Notes: generated by a model not told the origin, from the letters alone. Shown: positions 1-8,611, counted from the stretch's first letter. The stretch is DNA of 64,000 nt from an uncultured Anderseniella sp. (GCA_947488295.1 CANKYU010000005.1:1-64000); one strand, 5' to 3'. Numbers and translations: made by a program.

Positions 1-704
1 TCATCGCCTTCGATCAGGCCGTCATCGAGCACCTCGACATCTATGGTGGCGGTCAACTGACCTGCCAGGATGGTGATGGTGCCGGAAAGCGCCGTGTAGT
101 CGGAGCCCGGCGTGGCGGAGCCACCGACACTGTAGGCAATGACGGTATTGGTCGGACTGACCACACTCTGGCTGACGGTAAGCACCCCGTCTGTGCCGGG
201 CTCGGTGGCATCGGTGGTATTGGCGATCGTGACTGTGGCGGTAGTTGCTGCAGCGCATGTTGCAGTCCAGTCAATTGTTCTATTACCGTTTTGTGCAGAG
301 GACAGCGCAATATCAATATCGGCAGTGCCTGCGACATTGGAATTTGTAAAACTGGACGTTCCGGTGGCGCCATTGGCGTTCAGGGCGAACGATGCCGGAG
401 CTGGTCCGGTTCCGGAACCGGCAGTCAAGCTAAATGAAACTGTTCGGTTGCCACCTGTAGTCGCCGTTGCCGAAATGTCTACCGATGCGCCAACCGACAA
501 ATTGGAGATGGCAAGAGGTTCGGTGATGGAGCTGTTGTTAACGGACAATGTTCCCGAACTTGATTGACCGGGAACCGCACAACTAAGCGTGGCAGCAAAC
601 GCACTTGTAACGGGGAGCACCAGAAAAATCAGTGCGCAGTTCAAAAGTCTGAAAAATTTGTATATCCGCAAGTAGCGGATCATGAACACCAGCAACGTAA
701 TCAT
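1..704 (-). CDS. Secreted protein with Calx-beta domain, C-terminus beyond left edge
   Basis: Reading the minus strand from an ATG at 704 gives an open frame of 234 residues with no stop before the window edge. Residues 1-37 look like a signal sequence: basic start, hydrophobic stretch CALIFLVLPV, then TSAFA just before the likely cleavage site. The mature part is rich in Ser, Thr, Ala and Gly. Its last ~60 residues match a Calx-beta repeat (SDYTALSGTITILAGQ, then LDDGLIEGD), a calcium-binding beta-sandwich common in large surface and adhesin proteins. A second ATG at 683 is an alternative start; neither has a clear ribosome site. The gene is probably much longer than the part seen. The function of the whole protein cannot be told from this fragment. 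Confidence 0.75.
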   Translation of the reverse strand, partial: MITLLVFMIRYLRIYKFFRLLNCALIFLVLPVTSAFAATLSCAVPGQSSSGTLSVNNSSITEPLAISNLSVGASVDISATATTGGNRTVSFSLTAGSGTGPAPASFALNANGATGTSSFTNSNVAGTADIDIALSSAQNGNRTIDWTATCAAATTATVTIANTTDATEPGTDGVLTVSQSVVSPTNTVIAYSVGGSATPGSDYTALSGTITILAGQLTATIDVEVLDDGLIEGD

Positions 705-1144
705 TGGACTGACTTTTTCTTATCAGAACGCTTGATAAAAAGGCCCGAACGATCAATGTGATCATTAACGGCAAGCGCGTACGACAATCATTTACTGGAT
801 CAACTGGAAAAAATATTTGCCTGATCCCCCGCTCAAGACATTACTGCATGCAACGGCGTAAGAAATACAATCAGGTGACTTATCCACCATAATGAATACG
901 CGTGAGGCATGAATACCAAGAAATTGTCGTCTTCCAGAACAACCACGCTGCTTTTTGCAGGTACGGCGGCACTTACTCAGATACACAATTCGAAGAGCGG
1001 TGAGCTATCGTTTAGCGGTGCAGACATGTGCCCGTACCGTGGGTTTTGGCACAGTATTGAATAACGCCAGCGGCGAACTTCTTTGCTTACATCGCAGCGG
1101 TCGATGCAAGTGCAGTCCGGTCCGTATGCGCCGCCAACTAAATA
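705..1144. other. Intergenic region between Calx-beta gene and ppiD
   Basis: About 440 bases with no convincing gene. It must hold the promoter of the leftward Calx-beta gene. A short inverted repeat, TTATCA (720-725) and TGATAA (733-738) separated by 7 bases, lies just upstream of that gene and could be an operator, but no family can be named. A 51-codon frame at 909-1064 is open but lacks a well-spaced ribosome site. Confidence 0.4.
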
Positions 1145-3052
1145 CTAGTAGTTGCTATGCTGCACCGGCGCCGGTGCACCACTGGCTATTCTGGCCCAGA
1201 CGGTATCATTGATGGTGACGCCGATCTGTTCCTGCAGGGCGTTGACGTATTCGGCGTACAGGTCGTTGGACATGTTGGTTTCCAGCACCTGTCTGATTGC
1301 CCGGGCTTCTTCCGAGTCGGGATTGAAACCGGAGCCGAGTACCGGGGTTGAAGCGATGATCTTGGCAGATTTGCCGTCATTAGCGATGGAAAACGCCTTG
1401 CCGTCTTCGGCAACCGAAAACAGGGCGGCAACATCGGCTGCGTTGAAGCCGGCGTTGTTCTGATTGCGCCGCACGCCGTTGACGGTCCTGACCTCGGCAC
1501 TCTCTGTCTGTGCCAGATCGGCAATTGGCGTGCCCGAGCGCAGTTTTGACACCAGTTCTTCAGCTTTCTTGCGCGTTGCGCTGGCCGCCTCGCGGGTCTT
1601 CCAGGTCTCCGCCACCTTGTTTTTGATATCGTTGAAGGCCGGCACCGCGGTTTCGACGATGTCACGGGTCTCCAGCCAGGTGAAACCGTCGTCTCCGTCG
1701 GTCAGCGGCGAGATCTCAAGGCCGATTTCGGTTTCAAACGAGGTGGCCAGCGAACTGGAGTGGCCGGGGACCACAACGGTCTTGCCGTCCTTGTCCGTTC
1801 CGTTCAGGGCGACAGGACCAACATTGTCGACCTTGATACCGATTTCCGCTGCAGCTTCCTCAAGCGTTGCTCCGCTGGCGCGGGCGTCTTCAAACTTGTC
1901 ATGCAGGTCAAGCAACTGGTCACGGGCCTTGGCTGCGCGTACCGCTGTAGCCAATTCGTCACGCATCTCATCCAGCGGCTTCACGGCGCTGGCGCCGACA
2001 ATGTCTGCTTTCAGCAGGACGGTCGAGAACCGGCTCTTCACCGGTTCAGACACTGCCCCGTCTGCCAGCGCAAAGGCTGCTTCGGCGACTGCCGGGTCGG
2101 GAATGGCTGATTTTGCCACGGTGCCGAGGGAAATGTCGGCTTCGGTCTTGCCCTGTTCCTTTGCGATGTCTTCAAAGCTGGTGCCGTCCTTGATTTTCTG
2201 GGCGGCGATTATGGCGTCTGCTTCGTTGTCGAACGGGATTTGCAGCACGGTGCGGGTCTCTGCCTTCGCAAGCCGCTTACTGGTCGCTTCATACTGGCGT
2301 TTCAGGTCGTCTTCGCTGACCTCGATGCCGGCCATGATTGCTTCCGGCGTCAGGGCGACAATTGCCATCGAGCGGCGTTCCGGTTCTCTGAACAGGTCCT
2401 TGTTATCGTCGTAGAGTTTTTTCAGTTCGGCATCGGTGGGTTGTTTTGCGTCGTCAGACAAGGTGAATTCGAAATATGTGGCATCGCGCTGTTCGGTGCG
2501 ATGTTTCCAGACCAGTTCGACCAGCGTGTTGGGCACCACTGCCTGGGTGGTCAGTGGCTGCGAGATGACCTGACGGGTCATGCTGCTGCGTTCCACGGCA
2601 AAGAATTGCTCTTCGCTGAATCCGTTCTGGCGCAGCAGGTTACGGAAGCTGTCGGCATTGAAGGTACCGTTGGCGCCCTGAAACTGCGGACTGTCGGCAA
2701 CCCGCTGGGCGACGGCGCGCTCCGGCATGGTAATACCGAGTGCGGCTGCCTGGCTGTCCAGCGCAGCATCGCGCATCAGGTCACCGAGAATCTGCCGGTC
2801 AAGGCCGAGTTCGCGAGCGCGGTCCGGGGTCACGGTCTCGCCGATGCGGCGCGAATAGACCGACAACTGCCTGTTGAAGGCTTCTGAGAATTCGTAGGAG
2901 CCGATTTCGCGGTCACCGACCTTTGCCAGGGTTTCCGAATTGCCGCCGCGCAGCATGTCTTCAATACCCCACACGGCAAAACTGCCGGCCAGCAGGGCGA
3001 TGAATACCTTGGCGATGATGCCGCCGGATTTGCTGCGCAGCGCAGTAAGCAT
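1145..3052 (-). CDS. ppiD: PpiD/SurA-type periplasmic peptidyl-prolyl isomerase
   Basis: The product is a 635-residue membrane-anchored folding factor that assists proteins leaving the Sec translocon on the periplasmic side. It begins with a short cytoplasmic segment, one membrane helix at about residues 11-30, then a SurA_N-like helical domain (about 36-190) and a parvulin-like region at about 265-350. The parvulin part is divergent, as in PpiD itself, where catalytic activity is weak or absent, so a chaperone role is more likely than isomerase activity. It is divergent from tpiA with 141 bases between the starts. Length and architecture fit alphaproteobacterial PpiD proteins. Confidence 0.9.
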   Translation of the reverse strand: MLTALRSKSGGIIAKVFIALLAGSFAVWGIEDMLRGGNSETLAKVGDREIGSYEFSEAFNRQLSVYSRRIGETVTPDRARELGLDRQILGDLMRDAALDSQAAALGITMPERAVAQRVADSPQFQGANGTFNADSFRNLLRQNGFSEEQFFAVERSSMTRQVISQPLTTQAVVPNTLVELVWKHRTEQRDATYFEFTLSDDAKQPTDAELKKLYDDNKDLFREPERRSMAIVALTPEAIMAGIEVSEDDLKRQYEATSKRLAKAETRTVLQIPFDNEADAIIAAQKIKDGTSFEDIAKEQGKTEADISLGTVAKSAIPDPAVAEAAFALADGAVSEPVKSRFSTVLLKADIVGASAVKPLDEMRDELATAVRAAKARDQLLDLHDKFEDARASGATLEEAAAEIGIKVDNVGPVALNGTDKDGKTVVVPGHSSSLATSFETEIGLEISPLTDGDDGFTWLETRDIVETAVPAFNDIKNKVAETWKTREAASATRKKAEELVSKLRSGTPIADLAQTESAEVRTVNGVRRNQNNAGFNAADVAALFSVAEDGKAFSIANDGKSAKIIASTPVLGSGFNPDSEEARAIRQVLETNMSNDLYAEYVNALQEQIGVTINDTVWARIASGAPAPVQHSNY

Positions 3053-3193
3053 GAAATCAGCCTCGTAACGTTAAAGACAATACCTATATAATCCGTGGAT
3101 CATGAGCCGCAAGCGGCTATAGGTGTGAGTTAAGTTTTGGTAACACTGGTGTTGGTAACACCGGCAGACGCAATAGCAAGGGATATTAGCACG

Positions 3194-3937
3194 ATGAAGC
3201 CATTGGCGGCAGGGAACTGGAAGATGAACGGCCTGAAGGCGTCGGTTTCGGAAATTATGGCGCTGAAAGACAGGCTCGACGGTACGGCGCCGGCGTGCGA
3301 CGTTCTGATTTGTCCGCCGGCCACGCTGGTCATGTCGCTGGCGGACGCAGCGGCGGGAAGTGTCATCCAGATTGGTGGTCAGGACTGCCATTCTGCCGTT
3401 TCCGGGCCCCATACGGGTGATGTCTCGGCGGCCATGTTAAAGGATGCCGGCGCGAGCGCGGTCATCGTTGGCCACTCCGAACGCCGTGCCGATCATGGCG
3501 AAACCAGTGAAACGGTGAAGGCCAAGGCGCAGGCGGCCATCGCCGAGGGCCTGGTCGCCATTGTGTGCCTGGGCGAAACACTGGCCGAGCATGAGGCCGG
3601 CGACACGCTCAGTGTCGTTCACGCGCAATTGAACGGATCACTGCCCGATGGGGCCACCGGCGCGACCACGATTGTGGCCTACGAGCCAGTGTGGGCGATC
3701 GGGTCCGGACTTACGCCGACGGCCGAACAGGTGGCCGAAGTGCATCAGGCGATCAGGGCAGGGCTGTCTGCGATGACCAGCGCGGAAGAAGCGCATTTGA
3801 TCCGGATTCTTTACGGCGGCTCGGTCAAACCATCCAATGCGGCTGAACTTATGGCCATCGACAATGTGAATGGCGCGCTGGTTGGCGGGGCCAGCCTGAA
3901 AGCCGACGACTTTGCCGGCATCATCGCGGCGATGTGA
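3194..3937 (+). CDS. tpiA: Triosephosphate isomerase
   Basis: This glycolytic enzyme interconverts dihydroxyacetone phosphate and glyceraldehyde 3-phosphate. The start at 3194 gives 247 residues, the usual length, and AAGGGA lies at a fair distance upstream; an upstream in-frame extension to 3137 adds residues not seen in the family. Catalytic residues are present: Lys10 in GNWKMNG, His94 in GHSERR and Glu164 in AYEPVWAIG, plus the phosphate-binding GGSVKPSN loop near the end. secG follows 79 bases downstream, an arrangement common in Alphaproteobacteria. Confidence 0.97.
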   Translation: MKPLAAGNWKMNGLKASVSEIMALKDRLDGTAPACDVLICPPATLVMSLADAAAGSVIQIGGQDCHSAVSGPHTGDVSAAMLKDAGASAVIVGHSERRADHGETSETVKAKAQAAIAEGLVAIVCLGETLAEHEAGDTLSVVHAQLNGSLPDGATGATTIVAYEPVWAIGSGLTPTAEQVAEVHQAIRAGLSAMTSAEEAHLIRILYGGSVKPSNAAELMAIDNVNGALVGGASLKADDFAGIIAAM

Positions 3938-4016
3938 ACAGTTTACAATCGCGCGCCAAACGCCTACATGAGCGCCAACAGTTATTTTCTATTCGTGACA
4001 AGGCTCGAGACATACC

Positions 4017-4391
4017 ATGACTGACATCATTCTCGTGGTTCACCTGTTGATCGTTATGGCGCTCATTGGCGTTGTGCTGATGCAACGCTCCGAGGGCGGG
4101 GCGCTTGGCATCGGTGGTGGCGGCGGTGGCGGTGGTGGCATGTTCACCTCTCGCGGCGCCGGCAGCGCTCTGACCAAGACCACAGCGGTTCTGGCGGTAT
4201 GTTTCTTCATCACCTCGTTGTCTCTTGCTTATCTGTCGCGCGGCGATTCCGGCGGCAGCTCGGTACTGGACCAGGTGGCCCCCAGCCAGTCGCAGGGTGA
4301 ACAGGGCGGCAGCGGTGACGGCAGGTCGGTTTTGCCAAACCTTCCAGGCACGCCTGCTACGCCTACCGAACCTGCGGTTCCGACGGAGTAG
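4017..4391 (+). CDS. secG: Preprotein translocase subunit SecG
   Basis: SecG is the small membrane subunit that improves the efficiency of SecYEG protein export. The 124-residue protein has two hydrophobic helices (about 3-22 and 57-75) joined by a segment with MQRSEGGALG and a run of nine glycines (about 33-41). The C-terminal tail is long, rich in Pro, Gly and Thr, and typical of alphaproteobacterial SecG. It follows tpiA, probably in one transcript. In many relatives pyrG comes next; here pyrG lies 11 kb away, so this locus has been rearranged. Confidence 0.93.
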   Translation: MTDIILVVHLLIVMALIGVVLMQRSEGGALGIGGGGGGGGGMFTSRGAGSALTKTTAVLAVCFFITSLSLAYLSRGDSGGSSVLDQVAPSQSQGEQGGSGDGRSVLPNLPGTPATPTEPAVPTE

Positions 4392-4405
4392 TTTGATTCG
4401 GAGTA

Positions 4406-4712
4406 GTTTGATTTCGCTCACGCAAGCAGCCTTCGGCTGCGCTCCGCTAGGGGGTGGGCCTGACTGTCCCGTGGCCCGTCGGGCCTAGTTTCAGAACTGA
4501 TTATGGAAGTTGAATGAGCGGTGGCTCATTATTCTGGTCGAACAGCTTTACTCAGCACTTCGTGCTTCGCGCCGTTCTCCGACCCTGAACAGACTTGGTG
4601 ATGAATTCCAATCCGAAGCACCGAAGGTGCTGAGGCAAGCGTGACTGCGCGCCGCACGAAGTGCGCCCCAGCGGAGCGCAGCCGAAGGCTGCTTGCGTGA
4701 GCGGAATCAAAC
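4406..4712. repeat. Intergenic element with 43-bp terminal inverted repeats
   Basis: The ends at 4406-4448 and 4670-4712 are inverted repeats of each other and match at 42 of 43 bases. Each arm contains its own small hairpin (GCAGCC-TTC-GGCTGC). The right part, read on the minus strand from 4712 to about 4534, is clearly related to the element at 24384-24547: both share CGCACTTCGTGCG, TTGCCTCAGCAC, GTGCTTCGGA, CGGAGAACGGC and AGCTGTTCGACCAG in the same order. The left part (about 4406-4491) looks like a partial second copy in opposite orientation. Short frames inside it translate the shared motif RSAGAHFVRR, but they are repeat sequence and not genes. The region 4392-4763 contains nothing else. 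Confidence 0.8.
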
Positions 4713-4763
4713 AAACCAAGCCCGCAACTTGCGCGTCCTTAACTCCACTCCCATAATCTTCGC

Positions 4764-5810
4764 ATGACCTCTGAAAGCATTATCAGGCAATCATTCGCCG
4801 TTCAGGCTAACGTGTGTGAAAAACTGGGGTCGCCGTTTACCGCCCGGCTGCTCGAGGCGCTTGAGGCGAACCTTGATCATTCGACCCGGAGCGGGCACAG
4901 GGTGCTGACCTGGCAAGGTCCGCCGGATGCGCTGGGTGATGCGCTTGCGTTGCGGCTGGCGGGCGCGCTGCACGGTTTGGCGCGCCGTGGTGAGCATCCG
5001 CACCTGACCAGGATTTATCCGCCGAACCCGCTGCCGGACAGGGCGACGCTGGCGCAGGTTGTGCTTGAGGCCATTGCAGCCGCAGATGCAGATATCATGC
5101 GCTGGCTGGATCATCCTCCCCAAACCAATGAGGTGGCCAGGTCAGCGATCCTTTATCCCGGATTGATGCAGATCGCTGCGGAGACCGGATTGCCGCTGGG
5201 GCTGTTTGAAATCGGTTGCAGCGCCGGGCTCAATCTTGTTCCCGACAGATACATGTACCGGTTCGCAGAAGTCCAGGCCGGGCAGGGTGGCTCACCCGTC
5301 GTGCTGGAGCCGGACTGGTCCGGCGCAGTGCCCGGCGGAGCTGATCCCGAAATTGTCAGCCGGCGCGGATGTGACCGCAATGTCCTGGATGTTACCGATG
5401 CAGGCCACGCTGATCGCATCATTTCCTATGTCTGGCCAGACCAGACAGATCGCATGCAACGGGTGGCAGCGGCGCTGGAGCTGGCCCGCGTTGACCCGCC
5501 CCACATTGATCAGGCAGATGCGGGTGACTGGATCGAGACGGTGATTTCAGATGACGCGGCCCCCGGCATTGCGCGGGTGGTCCTGCATTCAATCGCGTTT
5601 CAGTATTTCCCCGAAACCGTGCAGCACCGCATCACGTCGCGGATGGAAGCTGCCGGGGCAAAGGCGACATCGGAGGCACCGCTGGCCTGGCTGTCCTTTG
5701 AACAGTTCGGGACCGAGGGTCCGCGCCTTGTGCTCAGGCTCTGGCCCGGAAATACCTCGCGGGTGCTGGCCTCAGCCGACGCCCACTGCCGGTCGATTCA
5801 CTGGTATTAG
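4764..5810 (+). CDS. DUF2332 family protein
   Basis: The 348-residue product is recognisable as a DUF2332 protein, a family without an assigned reaction. At about residues 145-165 it has GLFEIGCSAGLNLVPDRY, which resembles the glycine-rich SAM-binding loop of Rossmann-fold methyltransferases. Later there is VVLHSIAFQYF and a C-terminal LVLRLWPG segment. A methyltransferase-like fold is therefore plausible, but no substrate can be inferred. It stands alone between the inverted-repeat element and an ArsR gene on the same strand. Confidence 0.8.
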   Translation: MTSESIIRQSFAVQANVCEKLGSPFTARLLEALEANLDHSTRSGHRVLTWQGPPDALGDALALRLAGALHGLARRGEHPHLTRIYPPNPLPDRATLAQVVLEAIAAADADIMRWLDHPPQTNEVARSAILYPGLMQIAAETGLPLGLFEIGCSAGLNLVPDRYMYRFAEVQAGQGGSPVVLEPDWSGAVPGGADPEIVSRRGCDRNVLDVTDAGHADRIISYVWPDQTDRMQRVAAALELARVDPPHIDQADAGDWIETVISDDAAPGIARVVLHSIAFQYFPETVQHRITSRMEAAGAKATSEAPLAWLSFEQFGTEGPRLVLRLWPGNTSRVLASADAHCRSIHWY

Positions 5811-5860
5811 TGATTTTCCGGATGTCCGGAAAAACTAGGTTGACATGGCTGCGCATTAAT

Positions 5861-5876
5861 ATAACCGTATAGTTAT
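5861..5876 (+). promoter_or_regulatory. Candidate ArsR operator overlapping the start codon
   Basis: ATAAC (5861-5865), six bases, then GTTAT (5872-5876) form a perfect inverted repeat of the kind ArsR-family repressors bind. A TTGACA lies at 5840-5845 and TATAAC at 5860-5865, although that spacing (14) is shorter than ideal. The ATG of the ArsR gene starts at 5875 inside the repeat and has no ribosome site, so autorepression of a nearly leaderless transcript is possible. Confidence 0.45.
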
Positions 5877-6246
5877 GGAACAACTTGGTTATACGCAATC
5901 ACAACCCGATCTTGACGCAATCTTCGCCGCGCTGGCCGACCCGACACGCCGGGCGATACTGTCCCGGCTGGCCGCTGGCGAAGCGTCTGTCAACGAGATC
6001 GCTGCGCCGTTTCAGATGAGCCAGCCGGCTGTGTCCAAGCACCTGAAGGTGCTGGAACGCGCCGGGCTGATTGAGCGTGACATCGTCGAACAGCGCCGCC
6101 CGGCCAGGCTCAAGGCGGACAACATGGCTGCAGCCGTGGACTGGCTCGACGAGTTCAGGGCTTTCTGGAGCAAGAGCTTCGATCAGCTCGACGACATTCT
6201 GGTTCATATGAAACAAAGCGAAGCGAAGGATAAAGGCCATGAGTGA
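5875..6246 (+). CDS. ArsR-family winged-helix transcriptional regulator
   Basis: The 123-residue protein has the SmtB/ArsR winged-helix fold: DAIFAALADPTRRAILSRL (about 13-31), then a recognition helix in MSQPAVSKHLKVLERAGLI (about 47-65). It lacks an obvious cysteine metal site and belongs to the branch usually coupled to SRPBCC genes. The next gene starts before this one ends (8-base overlap), so both are one operon. The likely role is repression of this pair in response to a small ligand that is not known. The ATG at 5875 has no Shine-Dalgarno sequence. Confidence 0.88.
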   Translation: MEQLGYTQSQPDLDAIFAALADPTRRAILSRLAAGEASVNEIAAPFQMSQPAVSKHLKVLERAGLIERDIVEQRRPARLKADNMAAAVDWLDEFRAFWSKSFDQLDDILVHMKQSEAKDKGHE

Positions 6247-6742
6247 GATACCCGAGTACATTGTTGACCGACTGTTCGATGCCCCGCGAGCCATGGTCTG
6301 GCGGGCGTGGACGGACCCGAAACTGCTGGCGCGCTGGTATGGCCCGGGCGTCGATACCATTATCCACAAGTTCGACCTGAAACCGGGCGGTGAATGGCTG
6401 AACGAGATGAAATGGGGTGACAAGTCCGACCTCAGCAAAGCGGTGTTTCAGGAAGTCGTGCCAGAGGAAAAAATGGTTTGGCATCACTCGTCCACCGATG
6501 CCGACTGGAACATTGTCTCCAATCCGATGATGGCGGACTGGCCGCGCGTGCTGCTGACTGTGGTGACGTTCGAGGACGCTGGTTCAAAGACCAGCGTCAG
6601 ACTGACCTGGACACCGCTGGATGCAAGCGAGGCCGAGGTGGCGTGTTTCGCCAACGTCATGGGTAATATGAGCAAGGGTTGGGAAAGCGGCTTTGCCATC
6701 ATCGACGAGATGTTGGTCGAGATGCAGGCAAACAAAGCCTGA
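6239..6742 (+). CDS. SRPBCC (AHSA1-like) domain protein
   Basis: This 167-residue protein has the helix-grip SRPBCC fold that holds hydrophobic ligands. The N-terminal VDRLFDAPRAMVWRAWTDPK, with ARWYGP soon after, is the standard opening of AHSA1/CalC-type proteins, and the C-terminal GWESGFAIIDEML forms the long closing helix. It overlaps the ArsR gene by 8 bases, a very common pairing in which both proteins probably respond to or act on the same compound. No catalytic role is evident. Confidence 0.85.
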   Translation: MSEIPEYIVDRLFDAPRAMVWRAWTDPKLLARWYGPGVDTIIHKFDLKPGGEWLNEMKWGDKSDLSKAVFQEVVPEEKMVWHHSSTDADWNIVSNPMMADWPRVLLTVVTFEDAGSKTSVRLTWTPLDASEAEVACFANVMGNMSKGWESGFAIIDEMLVEMQANKA

Positions 6743-6771
6743 CAAGACACTGTTCCAAAACCAAATTGCTT

Positions 6772-6801
6772 CGAGCGGGGCAGCGTGGGCTGCGCCGCTC
6801 G
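6772..6801 (+). terminator. Strong hairpin after the ArsR/SRPBCC operon
   Basis: Arms of 13 bases at 6772-6784 and 6789-6801 pair with one mismatch around a GTGG loop. It begins 30 bases after the SRPBCC stop. No T-run follows, so it may stabilise the mRNA end or act as a Rho-aided terminator. Confidence 0.45.
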
Positions 6802-7014
6802 ACTGGCAAATACGCGCTTAAAAATGCGGCTTGTGAGAATTCACACATCTACCACGAGACATCTCCACTAGGATCACTGCAAATCGGTCAAAGCCAAACA
6901 AGCAGGAGGCGAGAATTGACCCACATTAGCAAAAACCGGCTCGCGTGGCCGCACAGTGGCTGATGCTTAAAAGGATCTTCCACTGGCCTCGGCAGCCTGA
7001 CCAAGGAGATCACT

Positions 7015-7350
7015 ATGACTGACAACATACTCAGAAACACGGCAGTGACAATGATCGCTGTGACCACGTTACTGGCAGGCATATCCGTCATGTCTGACGG
7101 TGTCGATGCAGCGAACGCCAGATGCGGAAACCACAAGGACGTGGTGGCATTTCTCGGGAAAAAGTACAAGGAAACCAGGATCGGCATGGGATTGATCAAT
7201 GCCGGGCAGATGATGGAGCTCTATATGTCGGAGCAAGGGTCCTGGACCGTGTTGATCACCAGGCCGGACGGTGTGTCGTGCTTTGGCCCTGTCGGCAAGA
7301 ATTGGATGCATATCAAGGCAAAACCGGCAAAGACAGAGACCGGCGCCTGA
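7015..7350 (+). CDS. Small exported protein of unknown function
   Basis: The 111-residue product begins with a signal peptide (hydrophobic VTMIAVTTLLAGISVM, cleavage probably after VDAANA). The mature part has two cysteines (CGNHKDVVAFLGKKY and GVSCFGP) that could form a periplasmic disulfide, and the pattern GSWTVLITRPDGVSC followed by NWMHI. I recognise this as a small family of hypothetical exported proteins frequent in Rhizobiales, without known function. A ribosome site (AAGGAG) precedes the ATG. The gene stands alone on the plus strand and converges on the VOC gene. Confidence 0.8.
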   Translation: MTDNILRNTAVTMIAVTTLLAGISVMSDGVDAANARCGNHKDVVAFLGKKYKETRIGMGLINAGQMMELYMSEQGSWTVLITRPDGVSCFGPVGKNWMHIKAKPAKTETGA

Positions 7351-7352
7351 GC

Positions 7353-7727
7353 TCAGGTTTCACTGCTTTGGAAATCAATATGGATGTGATTGCCGTCGGC
7401 ATCGAAAACATTGACCTGTGTGACATCAATTCCCGGCACCTCGACGACCTTGTAGTCGATATTGCGGTCGTCAAGGTTTTTCAGGAATGACGCGTAACCG
7501 CTTGCAGACAAGGCGAAATGCTCGATTTTGGGGTCATGTCCGGCCGGTTCGCCGTCAACGCCTACAAGATGTACGACAGCCTGCTCGCCTGCGTACATCC
7601 AGGCACCCGGAAACGGAAATGGCGGCCTGTCGCCTGATGTCATGCCAAGGACATCCTCGTACCATTTTATCATGCGTTCCAGATTTGCTGTTTTGACGTT
7701 GACGTGGTCTAGCCGGTTGAGCTGCAT
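7353..7727 (-). CDS. VOC (glyoxalase/dioxygenase superfamily) protein
   Basis: With the ATG at 7727 the protein has 124 residues and begins MQLNRLDHVNVKT, the usual first strand of a VOC domain carrying the first metal-ligand His. A second candidate is in AVVHLVG and the C-terminal VNVFDADGNHIHIDF supplies the end of the paired beta-alpha-beta-beta-beta modules. A longer frame to 7850 is open but adds unrelated residues and runs into the divergent FkbM gene. Substrate unknown; a lyase, isomerase or dioxygenase activity is possible. Confidence 0.85.
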   Translation of the reverse strand: MQLNRLDHVNVKTANLERMIKWYEDVLGMTSGDRPPFPFPGAWMYAGEQAVVHLVGVDGEPAGHDPKIEHFALSASGYASFLKNLDDRNIDYKVVEVPGIDVTQVNVFDADGNHIHIDFQSSET

Positions 7728-7848
7728 GTGATGTGCCCTTGCGATTGCATGTGCTGATCCAGCCGTCATTGTGCATGCATATGACAGAGTTATCCACCAT
7801 TTCGAGATGCAGTTTGCATCTGGCCGCAGGAGACTGGAAAGTGGCAAC

Positions 7849-8532
7849 ATGTTCGCAAATCTGAAAAATCTTGTCCTTGACCGATCGAAGCGGCAGTTGC
7901 AGCGGCAGGAAGTGTGCGTCGAATATGAGGTGCTGGGCAGCGACTATGGCGGCTGGCCGATTGCGGTCGGCGGTATTGGGCCCGATACCTCGATATTTTC
8001 GTTCGGTGCCGGCGAAGACATCAGTTTCGACCTGGCTGTTATTGAACGGTTCGGCTGCAATGTGGTTGTGTTCGATCCGACGCCGAAGAGTGTCACATGG
8101 ATGAACCGGCAGGACCTGCCTGACCAATTGACGTTCCACCCCATAGGGATCGACCAGGCCGATGGAGAGGTCCGGTTTTACTCGCCACCCAACCCCGACC
8201 ACGTCTCATTTGCAGTCAACCCGACGCCGGCGGCCAGGGAGCAGTTTTCAATCACGGCCAAGGTCATGCGGCTTGAGTCAATCGTGACACAATTTGCCTC
8301 CGGGCCTCCTGACATCGTTAAGCTGGATATTGAAGGCTTCGAGTACCGCGTGATAGCCGACATCCTGTTGGGCCTGATCCGGCCGGCACAGTTGCTGGTC
8401 GAGTTTCACCACAATTTGTATGGTTTCGACATGAGTGACACTCTACGGGCAGTGAATCGAATGAAAACTGCCGGGTACAGAATTTTCCATGTATCTGCCA
8501 GCGGACGGGAGTACGGTTTCATCCGTTCGTGA
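7849..8532 (+). CDS. FkbM-family methyltransferase
   Basis: The start at 7849 has GGAAAG upstream and gives 227 residues. The protein shows a SAM-dependent Rossmann fold with ISFGAGED-like glycine motif (FSFGAGEDISFDLAVI), acidic strand ends (VVVFDPTPKS) and the FkbM signature IVKLDIEGFEYRVI at about 163-176, followed by LVEFHHNLYGF. FkbM enzymes usually O-methylate sugars or polyketides. The next gene is a glycosyltransferase, so modification of a surface glycan or exported sugar is a reasonable inference. Confidence 0.85.
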   Translation: MFANLKNLVLDRSKRQLQRQEVCVEYEVLGSDYGGWPIAVGGIGPDTSIFSFGAGEDISFDLAVIERFGCNVVVFDPTPKSVTWMNRQDLPDQLTFHPIGIDQADGEVRFYSPPNPDHVSFAVNPTPAAREQFSITAKVMRLESIVTQFASGPPDIVKLDIEGFEYRVIADILLGLIRPAQLLVEFHHNLYGFDMSDTLRAVNRMKTAGYRIFHVSASGREYGFIRS

Positions 8533-8611
8533 TTCGGTATGTTCCGGGGTGACCCAGGGCCCGGATCAGATGGGCAACAAGCGCTGAGGCGACAGCAGGC
8601 GAACTGATTTC

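Noticed and set aside
909..1064. 51-codon plus-strand frame in the intergenic space beside ppiD
   Set aside because: The only purine-rich stretch is one base from the ATG, and no family or convincing signal was recognised.
4529..4714. Open frames at 4529-4714 (minus) and 24396-24653 (plus) with shared RSAGAHFVRR-like sequence
   Set aside because: They are translations of the dispersed intergenic repeat; similarity is at the DNA level with hairpins, and the eno-side frame runs through the enolase leader.
6743..7014. Searching the 272-base gap for a small gene or RNA
   Set aside because: Apart from the hairpin at 6772-6801 and the ribosome site of the next gene, nothing consistent was seen.
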